Shown here piece after piece: positions 1 through 11,507 of a stretch of DNA of 64,000 bases. Below the pieces are notes generated by a model. It was not told the origin of the DNA and ran no database searches. It was given only the letters and a program-made list of their open reading frames with translations. The position numbers and the translations under genes are program-made. The number at the start of each line of letters is the position of its first letter. The first letter of the stretch is position 1. Source of the stretch: Boletus sp. NGJ (Eukaryota > Basidiomycota > Agaricomycetes > Boletales > Boletaceae); assembly GCA_019096195.1 (NCBI GenBank), contig JAGTXK010000014.1:1-64000 (forward strand), written 5' to 3'.

Positions 1-1122
1 TCGGCACCCTGCTTCGATGCTGTGGCACCACTCATGAGTCAACTTCCCCAACCCACGTACGGTGGAACCGGCTCCTCCAACTAGTGTAAAGAACCTTCAG
101 CCTGAGGTCACTAGCTCTTTATGATCTACTTTACGACTTGTTACGATCTCTTCCCATCACCAAAGGACAACTGAATCTCTCAGAACACAAACCTTGTACT
201 GTCCCAGTTCGTCGTGGCACCACGTTCCAAAACATCCCGTGTACAATGATACACTTGTAACATGGATATACGAATGTTGTTTAGATTGACAGATTGTTTT
301 TCGCCACAGGCGCCATTCGTCGCATCTTGTCAAGTTCAAGTGGTACACGCTTGTTCAAGTACTTACAGCCATTTCCTCGGAACCCACTGTGGCACGAACT
401 TGGGTCCCACATAATGAGCTGCGACTCGTGGGGCTTATCAGGTAACGGCCTTTTAGATCTTGCTTCAGGCTGGGAGCGCGATTAGGATGATCGCTCGGAA
501 TTTGTCCACTACATCCGAGATGACCATTGCTTTAGCAGCTCTGTTCCACACTGGCACATAAACAAACATCATAAGCTACGCACAGCGAAAAACGGCTCAA
601 CGTTCTGCAGCTAGCTGTAGCACACAGGCGAACCTGCCGGTAGTCGGGGCCATCATAACAGAAAGCCGTAACTCTCAGACTGCGAGCTTGGAAAGAGAGT
701 TCGCGGCAATCTAGGTGTATCCCATCGAATGGCTACTTGAGGACCAGCATATTGCCAATTGAAGTAGACTTTCCTCGCTCGGTCGGGTGAGTGTCTACAA
801 TTAATAGAGACTTCGCGGGTGAGCAACACAACTTAAACTTACTGCAATTTATGCGCCTGGCCCAAGGCGTTGCCAGCTACTATTGTTTGGAGTCGAGACT
901 TGACTTGCTGGCAATTCGGATATTTATGATCTTTACCAGGTGCATGTCGGGGTTCAAAGGATGATGTGCACTCGTATTCCTACCTAGACGATCGCCTCGA
1001 TGTTAGGATAGAATGGTTCGCAGCAAATAGTTGCACTGTGCTGTGTTGGTTGAACGTGGCCCATCATTGACATATTGACAAAGGGGTAGTTACTGTCTTC
1101 CCACACTTCGTTCACGCTCAAC
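1..1122. other. Leader region, no recognisable gene
   Basis: All open frames here are short and resemble no family I know. The last few hundred bases probably hold the promoter of the gamma-tubulin complex gene that begins at 1123. I saw no repeat, tRNA or transposon signature. Confidence 0.5.
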
Positions 1123-4100
1123 ATGGACCCATACACCCCCCGAACACGTCCGGCGCGTAAGAACAACCTCACGTTATCTGCTAAGGAGTACACCAAGGTA
1201 TGTCATTTGCGTTAGTTAACTCACTCATCACCGACACTGGGTGGATGTAGATAACAGGCACAATCGCGTCCGTCAGGAGGAACAGACGACTGAGTGACGA
1301 TATTGACGAAGAGATCGATCCTCGCGTGCACCATTCGCGTGAAAACAGAGGAAGAAGTGCGTGTCACAGCCGAATTGTCCTTGGGTGCCATCATTCATGG
1401 CCAACCGCAGGTTATGAGTCGTCATTCATTGCCGAGACTTCGTTTGTCCGTGCACCGTTGAATTCTCGTGTCGGGGCAACGAATCCCACTCCAAAAAGCA
1501 AGGGGAAAGAAAGAGAGGATGTATTGGATCATCTTCCTATCGATCTACAGGAAGCTATCATCCTGGAGGATCTATTGTATGTGTTGATGGTGAGTGACGA
1601 GTCTTGGCTATGACCCGGTAGGACCGACCAGAACACTGCAGGGTATTGAAGGCACGCATGTGACATATCATCCAGATTATTCGCCAGAGGATGATGATCC
1701 TCTGCAGGGGATCCGCTTTATTGTATCAGCGCCACTAGGTAGGTCTCTGTGCCCCCCAAGGGAATCTCCGCATCGTACCGGATGACCGACGTGTTTTCTT
1801 TAGATCCGTCCCTTCGAGATTTGACTGAACGCGTCCTTCCACTTGGCACCTACTACACGGCCATATCTGCGTTTGTTGAAAGTCGGAGTCATCTGGACTT
1901 TGGTCTCGTTAATCATGCACTCTGCGCCGCTATTAGAGACATGTTGAAGGTTCGTCGGCAAGTCTCTGAAGGAGAAACATCCCAATGACTGCTTTGCTAT
2001 GTAGGAGTACCAGACCCTTCTCTCCCAGTTGGAACACGCGTTTAATACATCCCAACAGTTCACTCTACAAAAGCTCTGGTTCTATATCCATCCGACGGTC
2101 CACACACTTTCCTTAATCTACCAACTCGTCCTTGAGCTAGCCAACACCGATGACGACGAAGGTTCTTCCCTTTCCTCCGAGTCAGCAGATGAGGACCAAG
2201 ACGCGCGAGATGAAGCTCTCGGTCTAGGTGGTGCCAAGCTGAAGGCTGTGCTTTCTGAGATTACCAAATCCTCAACAGGCGCAGCTGTGCCTGTTAAAGG
2301 TGGAGAGGTCCTCACCGTTATCTACGAACGGATGCAAGGCATGTCCGGAGACCCAACAGCGTGCAAGGTGTACGGTACATTGTTGAGCGCGGCTGGGATT
2401 CCGTATGCAGAAATGCTTCGTGGGTGGATAACGACTGGGAGATTACAAGATCCGTACGAGGAGTTTTGCGTCAAAGAGAGTAAGTTTATTAGTAAGGGTA
2501 TTTTGGAGGTGGATTACACGGACGAGTATTGGGAAAGGCGATACACGGTGAGTCAATTGGTGTATTGCTTGCTATTCCTCATGTTCTTCATGCCTGCTTA
2601 CCGTCGCAGTTACGTGACGGTTCGACATCATCGTCGAAACGGCAGCATGCCGGTGTCCCACCACCCAGGACTCCAGGTGGTAGGCTTCCAGGCGGTGCAT
2701 GTATTCCTCCATCACTCGAAGGGTGGAAATACAAGGTCCTTCTCGCTGGTAAATACCTAAATGTCATTCGTGAATGCGGTATAGAATTGCAAGCAAGCCA
2801 GCATCAAGTGAACGAACAACAACAACTTTCCATGGATGATCAGAAGTGAGCTTTCGTATTATGCATCCGCTCTCGCAGCCGACCCTTCCTCAGACTGTAC
2901 AAGTTCGTAGAAGAAGCCTACACACACGCCAACCATACTCTACTACAGCTTCTGCTACAGGATCAACAACTGATACCTCGTCTGCGCTCCCTAAAACGAT
3001 ACTTTTTCTTGTCGCAGTCCTCATTTCTCACACACCTACTCGACCTCGCGCACACTGAACTTAAAAAGCCCGCGAAATTGGCCAGCATCGTAAAGTTGCA
3101 AAGTCTACTTGACCTTGCACTCACGGGCGAAGATGCAATGTTCCGAGAGGACGTAAAAGTCAGTATCGCAGGCACGGGGCTGTATGAATGGCTGTTGAAA
3201 GTCATCAGTGTAAGCGGAGTCATTGGAGGCGATGACGGGGAAGGAGTGCCTGACGGTGCAGGGCAAGAAGATGCCAAAAAGGACCGGGATAAAGACAAGG
3301 ACGAGAAAAAGCCAATGCTAGGTAAGATTTCCAAGAACATTCGCGAACATTCGTAATCTCATACACCTTGCAGCCATTGAAGCTCTCGCCCTCGACTATA
3401 CGGTAAAATTTCCCCTCTCCCTTGTAATCTCGCGCAAGACCATCCTTCGTTATCAATTGGTCTTCCGTTTCCTTTTGCACCTCAAAAGCGTCGAGCAGTC
3501 GCTCACTTCGATGTGGATTGAGCAAAAGACGACAACGTGGCGCAAATCCGTTCCCAACCATCCCGAGTTCGAGCAATGGAGACTCCGCGTACTACTGCTT
3601 CGCGCGCGAATGCTGGCGTTTGTTCAACAGATATTGGCCTTTGTGACCTTTGAAGTCTTGGAGCCTAATTGGCGCTCTCTAGAAGGGAAACTAGCAAAGG
3701 TGACGACAGTGGACCAGCTACTGAGGGATCATGTCGATTTCTTAGATACGTGTTTAAAGGAATGTATGTTGACGAGCGCGAAATTGCTCAGGGTAGGTGG
3801 AAGCTGTCTCGAGTGATGTTCCTGCTGAGAGACGAGTTATTCAACAGGCATATTCACGCATGATCGTAACATGCTCGACGTTCGCGCTTTATTCATCGTC
3901 CTTTACGAAATCAGCATCACAAGCACTCTCGGCTGCTGAATCGGGTGACGGGGATCAAGCAATGGGCAAGCGTTGGGATTTCCTAAAGAAATTCGAGTCA
4001 AACTTTAACCATTGGTACGTGTTCAGTTCGCCCTGCACGATGTATTACCCACCTCACTTGTCTCTCTTCAGGTTCAAGGTAAATGTGATCTACCTCTGCG

Positions 4101-4227
4101 ACGATTGGTATTGCTTGACCCGCTATTGCAGTTTCATTTAGACTGTGTGCAGTACTATGCGTCGAGCGAGAATGTTTCACTCCTTCCACTGGTGGTCAGG
4201 TTGAGTAGTATTAAATCCATGACATAG
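1123..4227 (+). CDS. SPC97: Gamma-tubulin complex component 2 (GCP2/Spc97 family)
   Basis: Subunit of the gamma-tubulin small complex, which nucleates microtubules at spindle pole bodies. The start at 1123 opens MDPYTPRTRPARKN. The spliced product carries the GCP N-terminal landmarks (YERMQGMSGDPTA and YAEMLRGWITTG around 2320-2440, then DPYEEFCVKES), the middle-domain EGWKYKVLLAGKYLNVIREC around 2720-2790, LVFRFLLHLKSVEQSL around 3457-3500, and the C-terminal HLDCVQYYASSENVSLLPLV ending at 4227. At least eight short introns fit, for example after YVLM (1590), before DPSLRDL (about 1804), before LRDGSTSS (about 2610), and inside the last domain. The last intron pair encloses a 7-nt exon at 4072-4078, without which the frame does not continue. 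The acidic and lysine-rich insert at 3220-3320 looks like a linker. Family assignment is firm; exact ends of some exons are less so. Confidence 0.92.
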
Positions 4228-6261
4228 CGTATACTATGTACCCTTTCTGATTAAGGGAAATGGTTGGCCATTGAGTACAGGTCTGGTCGCGGGAAGGGTA
4301 CGAATGCGGTTGATTTGGGTGGAGATATCAATATTGTTGTCAGTGGTGACGGGGATAACAAAGAGCCACCTTAAATCTGGTCCACTGCATTGGGGAGCTT
4401 GGTTAACTTCAGTGGGACAAGTTCTACGTCCATGCGGCCCGCCCGTTTCTCACGAGAGTCTCGAGTCAAGACTCCAAGACAGACTGCGCAGTCTCTTGTA
4501 TGTAGTGTCGAGTTAACACTGGCGACGGACTTGACCCGTCACTCACGTCGTTGATGCAGTGTTGGAGGGTATTATCGATAGTGCCGAGACGAGGTGCTTC
4601 AAAACGCCTCAACAGGGCGGCTTGAATGAGCCTGTGGAATATCCCAACCTTGATGCAGATCTCTGTAATCAAACCACTGCAGACGAGGAGGGCATCGATA
4701 ACGATAAGTTTCTGTGATCCGCCCTGACACGCTCTGCATGCAGCGCACAAAATCGACGCGTCAACAAACCCAGAAAAAATCATGGCGTTGAGGGCGCACC
4801 GTTTGGTTTCTTCTAATACCAGTGACTAGCTCGTCGTACGCTTACGAAGTAAGCATCCTTAGCTGGTGCATGGCATTGGCAGTACCGTGCATATCATACT
4901 GGTCGACGGCGATACGAGCACGGAAGCCCGAGTGACTATAAGATGCAGTGAACCACAAACAAGTTTCATCAGTGTCACTGGCAGCGTCACCTCAGCGTAT
5001 ACAAACATGCCTCACTCAGAGTGATCGGCCTCTGCCTCCCTGCCGAGTCTTGGTGCTCTGCAAACTCGTGAGTCCGGAGCGGCACTCCTTCCCGCAAGCT
5101 CGTAACCAAGAATGCATCTGCCAAAGTCAGCGACGCAAGATAATGTGAACGTTTCTTGCATGTGCAGGAAACGATGAACTGGTAGATGGGCAAAATGAAC
5201 AACGGCATATGACCCGTGTGGGATGCTGTGCACATTTGGTGACAGCAGGTGATTTGGCTGTGTTATTTCTGGAAGGCTTTGCCCAAATATAGGCACGACC
5301 TTCAACAAACGCAGCCGTTTCGAAACATTCGTCCATCTGTTCCAGGCGCTCAAATTTCGTTAGCAGCCAGAAAGTGTCAAGATGAGTCGACAGCGCGTGT
5401 CGATGAGGGTTATGCTGAGGTGCTGGTGTGGATGATCGACAACGGTAGCAGGTGGGTTTTGCCGGTCACAACAGTACCTGTGCTATTGCCTAAATGTCAT
5501 CGACACAGACAATTTGAACCCTCGCCATGTCACGCATGCGAGTGGGCTCTTAATTTTAGCAACCTTTCCAAGTCAAGGCTCTTGTGTTCGTGTGATCCAT
5601 CATCCATGAAGGGTTTTATGCACCATGTGAGTGGGACTGGGCCACAGCGATTCTATGTCATGTGCTCACAACGTAGGGTCTGGCCCACTGGCACTAAACC
5701 TGACATACAGATACATCGACCCACCAAGAACACATCACCCTACATGCGCTGAGCTACACTTTTGTAGTGTTTACGGTCAGGACTGTGTGCTCACTTGGTC
5801 ACTTATCGCATTTCACCCCTTGCTCCATACGTCGGGACCGAGAGACTTCTGCGTCCATGTTGGCTGGCCCCCCTTTTCGTCAAGTCGGTTTATTTGAAAC
5901 CAAGTGCCTCCGAGCCTTCACCCCAATTAGCTACCTCTTATCGTTATCTAATTGTAAGCGACTTTTTAAAATGTTTTGCTTCAGAGGCATGATGCTTGAT
6001 TTCCATTAAAAACCAGAAAGTCAATCTCAAGCGAAGATGGAGGCGCATGGTGGGCATCACGAGCTCGTTTTATCGGTCACAGGAGCACAGGGAGTGGGTT
6101 GGTACTCAGGAAACCATCTGATTCCTCACGGAGAACATACCTGTCGATGTCTTTTCATGAGAGCATCAGGACGTGTGACGAGCGTATAAAGGTTGCAGGA
6201 TGTTCTCTCTCTATCCCAGGCTCTCGTTGCATTGACGATTCACAACCCCATCATCCCCACC
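4228..6261. other. Long stretch without a supported gene
   Basis: Many short frames on both strands, none with a recognisable domain or a convincing exon series. A short frame just downstream of the GCP2 stop (about 4280-4360) reads a glycine/aspartate-rich peptide ending GDGDNKEPP that I could not connect to anything. The right end is the promoter of the peptidase gene and holds a TATA box. Confidence 0.45.
6185..6190 (+). promoter_or_regulatory. TATA box of the glutamic peptidase gene
   Basis: TATAAA lies 72 bases before the ATG at 6262, in the usual position for a strongly regulated secreted-enzyme gene. Assignment is by sequence and spacing only. Confidence 0.55.
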
Positions 6262-7145
6262 ATGTTCTCCAAGCTTGCCCTCCTCAGCAACCTTTTGCTC
6301 GCCTCTGCGGCTCTGGCTGATCCTTCCTCTCGGCTAGCGGCTCGCCTTGCTCGTCGTCGCGAGAGTCGCCAGTCACAACCCCTCAACCGTGTTGAGTCGC
6401 CTGCTGGCGCTGCCTCCAACGTAGAGTACAGCAGCAACTGGGCTGGTGCTCTCTGGGCTGAGGGTGACGTTCGTATCATCCCCATGGTCCACGATCGTGT
6501 TTGAGAATATGCTTTTTTGCCGACAGGGAACCTTCACCACTGTCACTGGTACCTTCACCGTCCCCACCCCTTCGGGCACTAGTGGTGCTGCCTCTGCTTG
6601 GGTTGGTATCGACGGTGACACCTGCCAGACTGCTATCCTCCAGACTGGTATCGACTTCACGATCAGTCGTGGAGCGGTCACGTACGATGGTGAGAGATGT
6701 ACTTTTGGTCCGAATTGGTTTTCATTATTCGGGCATTGAACAGCTTGGTACGAGTGGTACCCTGACTACGCCTACGATTTCTCTGGCATCACCATCAGTG
6801 CTGGTGACGTTATCACGACCACCGTCACTGCTTCCTCTACGACTTCTGGTACAGCGGTCATTGAGAATCAGACCACTGGCCAGACTGTCACGCAACAACT
6901 CACCTCGTCTTATGCTCTTTGCGAACAGAATGCTGAGTGGATCGTTGAAGACTTTGAGGAGAACAATCATCTTGTTCCCTTCGCGGACTTTGGCAACGTG
7001 ACCTTCAGTAGCGCTACTGCCTCTGGCCCCAGGTGCCACCACCTACACCCCCACAGGTGCTACCATCATCGACATTGAGCAGAACGGCAAAATTCTCACG
7101 TCCGTCTCCACCAGTGGAGAAACCGTTACCATCACGTACGTCTAA
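6262..7145 (+). CDS. Secreted glutamic peptidase (eqolisin, family G1), frame broken near 3' end
   Basis: Acid endopeptidase of the scytalidoglutamic peptidase family, secreted to degrade external protein. Exon 1 (6262-6468) encodes a signal peptide (MFSKLALLSNLLLASAALA), a short arginine-rich propeptide and the start of the mature enzyme (SSNWAGALW). Exon 2 (6527-6689) carries DGDTCQTAILQTG, with the catalytic glutamine. Exon 3 starts at 6744 with WYEWYPD and carries NAEWIVEDFEE, with the catalytic glutamate. Introns are 6469-6526 and 6690-6743. The family C-terminus (GATIIDIEQNGK...TSGETVTITYV) is present and stops at 7145, but in a frame one base off from the exon; one extra base lies near 7026-7033. 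Read without correction, translation ends near 7078. This is either a sequencing or assembly error or a recent lesion. No splice site resolves it plausibly. Confidence 0.85.
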
Positions 7146-7590
7146 CCAGGTAATGACGAGCCGGTGGTCGTTTGTTGTAGGGACAACGAGCAAGATGTGT
7201 TGTCTAGGAATGTATCTTGACAGAATGACATATGTATCACCTGCGAGACAAGCTTGGGAGGCGGCAATAGCCTTGGTGGCTGCTGGATATCTAATCCGTT
7301 CATCACTGAGGCCTGGACTCCAGTACTCAGTCACCACGTCTTGACAGTAAATTGTATGCAAGAACAGTAAAGGAGAACAACAAATATGTGTTGAAACGTT
7401 GACTATATAGAGCGACACAGGGCGTCTGCTCGAGCCATTACATAATATTCTTGCAGTGTTTACGTACGATACTCTCACGACGAGTTTATTATTATTTTTC
7501 CATGCGTGTGAACTTTTGGCAAGCTTTCACGAATTCGACGCGTACTTTGGTGGCCTCACGGACCTCAAACGACGGTAGGAGCGGTCTGCC
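7146..7590. other. Intergenic region
   Basis: Peptidase 3' flank and promoter of the mitochondrial ribosomal protein gene. Contains AT-rich stretches near 7480-7500 and no frame I can support. Confidence 0.5.
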
Positions 7591-8640
7591 ATGAGGGACA
7601 AAAACGTCTTCAACATCAAGAGGTGCCTGCCTCGCATGGTACGCTCCGTTCCAACTTACCCTGCAACAAGAACAATGACTCGTGCACTGGTAGAGCTGGT
7701 CACTTGACAATCTTTACAGCGTGTGGGCACGCGCATTCGTCGCACAGAAGCACGTCACTTTCAGTCGAACCAACCGCACCCTTTTCCAGCAACGTTGGAC
7801 AGCCAAGGCCCTCATACGTGCCTACCATGGCGACTTCATCCCCGAGAAAACGTTCAAGCGATGGTATCTTCCCGCTACGCTCCCGGACGTGCGTCCCCGC
7901 CTACAAACGAAGGGTAACGCCAACCTAGCCCTGGATGAGTTCGCTGGCCGGACGGAGCAACTCGAGCGAGCGGAACGTAGGAAAAAAGAGGAAGACGAAA
8001 AAGGCCTCGCGCCAGTTGGAAGCTTGATGATGTCCGAAGTTGAGCGACGGATAGACGTGTTCCTTTTCAGGTGTTGCTTCGCGTCCAGCGTGTACGAGGC
8101 ACGGAGACTGGTGATTCATGGCCACGTCTTGCTGAATGGCAAGAAGGTACTCGCCGTGTCTATTAGTCCCATTCGCCATACTGACATTGTTCTCCGAGTA
8201 GCATTCAGACGCCAACACCCGCTTAGCTCCAGGCGACATGATTTCCGTGAACCCTGCGGAAATTCGGTTCTTACAAGGACCAAAACCGCCCAAGGAATCG
8301 GAAAGCGACGCAAGTGATGACGACCCTCCTGCCAAAGCGCGCGTAACGCTTTCCAAAACACCTGACGACCTCACGCCGTTCCACCTTCCTGCATATGCGT
8401 CTCCGTTCATCTTCCTTCCTGCATATGCAGAGGTCTCGTTCCAAACGTGCTCTGCTGTATATGTTCGTCATCCCAACCGCTCGACCTGGATACAGCGAGA
8501 TCCCAACACCGTACGACGCCGATGGTGAGATTGTCCGTCTTGCTTGGGAGTGGTACACGAAGCGCCGCCCAAGGACCCGGAGCAAGAGTCAGTTACAAAG
8601 ATTGCCCGAGGGTCGCGATCGCCAGATTGGTGGCACTTGA
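7591..8640 (+). CDS. NAM9: Mitochondrial small-subunit ribosomal protein bS4m (Nam9-like)
   Basis: S4-family protein of the mitochondrial small ribosomal subunit. Exon 1 (7591-7638) encodes [17 protein letters not shown] 55-nt intron (7639-7693) leads into [13 protein letters not shown] and LFQQRW...[13 protein letters not shown]. The S4 RNA-binding domain follows ([30 protein letters not shown]). A second intron (8147-8201) leads to [18 protein letters not shown]. The C-terminal block reads [15 protein letters not shown] and then [28 protein letters not shown], but these two halves lie in different frames: one extra base (an A within 8472-8477) separates them. Taken literally, the protein ends in an unrelated tail at 8528. 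Because both halves are conserved, I annotate through to 8640 and suspect a sequence error. Confidence 0.87.
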
Positions 8641-9786
8641 AGGATGGGTTGATCACCTTTATCCTCATGTTGATACAGTCCAGTAATACACAGGAGCCCA
8701 GCATCATCTTTCGGTTTTCTCACACCTTATAGGATTTCTGCTTCAAGTGGTCACGGTATACACAAGAGAGCTACATCTACGTCAGGGCATTTGGGGAACT
8801 TGAACCAGTTCACCTCATCAGGCCAAAGTTACCCCTTCGTCACCTACGCAGACATAGCCATCGAAGTTGCAGTGAAATTCCCACCGGGGTTGCAATCCCT
8901 CTTGTGGAGATTACATGTTGCATGACCATACGTCGATGGTCATTAATTTCGGAGGCCTATACGATCACATTGCACGTATTTGCTGGGCGTTTCAAAAGAG
9001 CATCTCCGTGTAACTTGCGATTTCCTACCCCACTAGGAGTCCGCGCCAGAGTTTTAGAACTGATGATCACCTCTGACACTTCCTCCAACCTTTCTTTTTG
9101 GACGGCGCCCGCTTTGCATGTCCGTATTCGCAACACATCAAGTAGCAATCGACGAGACGGGTCGATCGCAATGCGTGGGGGTTGTCCGGTCGTTGGTGAT
9201 TCGTTCCAGTTTCCCCCGCCGAAGCCTGGTGTTTAGTCTCGATCGATGCTGGATGGAGTCGTTGGTCAGCACTACGAGAGGGAGAGAATGCGCTACATAA
9301 CACTAAAGACGGGACGCTGACCTGCGAAACAGCCCAGAGTCACCCAGGGAAAATGTCATCAAACGGGACTCGTCTCCATGGTATCTTCAAGCTTTGAATG
9401 GTGAACGATCGGGTATTGCATCCAGGCTGAATGCAGTTCTTCAAACAAGAAAATAGACACATGCTCGAGGGAGTCCCTAATCAATTCCAGTAGGGAGAGA
9501 TTCAATGAGTCTGTTCTCGCGCGTCAGAGGTTTTGCATTCGAACCTTTAAACAAAGAGCGTAACAAGGGACCCACAACAGATCTGCCAGAAGTATCGATT
9601 ACAATCATGATCGTACCTCGCGGTCACCTTCATCATGCCAGTGAGCTTCTTTCCATAGGGACGTCGGCAAGCCATGTCAACCATAACTATGTACTCGTAT
9701 TTTATTAGTAAGGACTAAATGAAATCTCTGCTATTTTTTTCTCGAGCGAATTTGCTTACGGTCTGGACCTATCAAGTGTATGGACA
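8641..9786. other. Long stretch without a supported gene
   Basis: Frames up to about 110 codons occur on both strands, but none shows a recognisable domain, intron pattern or signal peptide. Possibly further decayed sequence belonging with the relic to its right. Confidence 0.4.
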
Positions 9787-10760
9787 TTACGATAGGTAAG
9801 TAATAAATGTCAGCATAAATAAAAGGTACATGCAGGCTAGTGACGCACGATCGTTTTCTGGACACGTCGCACCATTCCTGTGCCTCAAATCCCAGAGTAC
9901 AAGAGGCAGCTTGACATGGCCCAGCGCTCCTGTGACGGCGGCGAGTATTTCCTTGACATTGTCGTTTGAGCGACAAGCGGTCTGATTCGGTTCGAGCTGA
10001 GGTTTGATAAGCCGAGGTGGCTGTTCCATTAATACTGTAGAGCAAAAAAATGAATGAGGGTCACTTTGGGGGAGAGAGGAAACAGTCTCACAGAGCGCAC
10101 CATCGATCCAGACGAAAAACGCCAACGAGAATGGCAGCTTCCGGTCGTCCACGATCACGGTAAGTCAATGATGGGTCAGAGCACGCCCTGCGCTGAGAAA
10201 ATCGTGCTCGCGCGCTCCTTGTTACTGATTAACGCGGATGAAGACGCTGATGGCAAGGAAACCATCGTCTTAGTCGACAACTGGGATAGAAACGCGTACC
10301 TGTGCCGTTCAGTGTAACGTAAAATAGGGCTAACGTCGATCAGACCAAGGCCTATGAGCTCGACGACATCGCCAAGCCGTGACTAGTACGATCTCATATC
10401 GACGGCCAACTTCAACCTCGTGGTGGACAAGAGTCGACATGACAATGCAGATTCGGTAGAAGACATGCGTATGGCAAAAGGCAACTTGGATGCAGTTTCT
10501 ACCATCATTGGGTGCCTTGAAGAAACTGAGATCGGTGGAACTGAAGCGATCTTCACTCGTGGTGAACCCCAGAGTCCACATGTGGATGTTGGAGTCGAAA
10601 TAGTGAACGAGGGTTGAGTGTTGGGACAGAGTGAGCTGCAAATCCTTTGGGGTGATGGGTAGAAAATACACCGCTCGCAATACCATTGACTACGCTCTTT
10701 TGAGCCAACCAGGCTGCTCGGTTGCTTTCAGACGGAACGAAGGTGGGCAACACCCCTTTG
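9787..10760 (-). pseudogene. Relic of a GH3-family (auxin-responsive GH3-like) acyl-adenylating enzyme
   Basis: On the minus strand, disjoint frames spell landmarks of fungal GH3-like proteins in the correct order: EVEVGRRYEIVL (about 10390-10420), then RLGDVVELIG (about 10345-10375), then SPILRYTERHRYAF (about 10270-10310), then VDDRKLPFSLAFFVWIDG (about 10100-10155), and downstream KEILAAVTGALGHVKLPLVLWD (two parts, about 9890-9960). The usual stretch between YEIVL and LGDVV is partly missing, frames change repeatedly and stops intervene, so this looks decayed rather than spliced. GH3 proteins are firefly-luciferase-fold enzymes that conjugate amino acids to acyl acids in plants; the fungal function is not established. 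The 5' part should lie toward 11.4 kb but I could not recognise it. Confidence 0.55.
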
Positions 10761-11507
10761 GTCTCTCCGGGAATTTTGGCTGGTAGATCAAGAAGTAAAT
10801 ACGTGTGTTTGTAAAGTTGGGCCTCACCCCGAGCTACATCCCCGCTAAGTAGCTGTCAGCTTCAACTATCGGTCACTCCTTTTGATGCTGACCATCAACA
10901 CATTACAGTATTTGGAACCTTGTTTGTTGACATGATAGGAACTACCCATTTCTGGCGTACCTCGAGGTGCTACGGCAAAAGTGTCAGTGCAAGTGAGACA
11001 GGAGCACTAAATGGGGATGGAACATGCGAGTGAGCGTAATCAGCCAAGGGTCCTGTCAACGTCTATGTCACGTTGCATACGAATGACAGGCTACCAGTCT
11101 CGTCTCGTCGCCCATTACCTCCGTGGCCTTTTGATAGACGATGCAGTTTTTGTGCTCGCCCATGTCCCGTAGAGACGATCTTGATGATACTTGGCGAAAA
11201 GTTTAGCTTTCTTGCCCGAGGTCGCGCCCAAGCTGGCGATGAAGTAGGGCAAGTGATGTCTTTCTCCCTTGAACTGGGGGTGAACCAGCTTGTGGATGTA
11301 AGCCTGTCAAGGGGTCGTCGTGCGGAAGCATTCGAGCGATTCATCCTGAAATTGCTGAATACGGGGGATTCATATAAAATCGTCATGTTTGATTGAACGA
11401 GCCAACTGAGCTCGGACGGGACCGTGACGGTGGCAGTAGATAAAAAGTCTCATAATCGGAGATTGAAAGAACTTGGACTTGATTGCCAACTCGCCCGCGC
11501 TGGCGCT
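10761..11507. other. Unassigned stretch between GH3 relic and next gene
   Basis: Overlapping open frames of 107 codons lie on both strands at 11063-11396. Neither resembles a known family. The region could be the 5' remnant of the GH3 relic plus the promoter of the gene starting at 11508. Confidence 0.35.

Noticed and set aside
8384-8428. Direct repeat of about 17 bases around two LPAYA segments in bS4m
   Set aside because: Both segments correspond to conserved positions in bS4m proteins; the likeness at DNA level is probably coincidental.
11063-11396. Overlapping 107-codon frames on both strands
   Set aside because: Neither has a recognisable domain; open frames on both strands of the same stretch are typical of base-composition artefacts. 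Left as unassigned.
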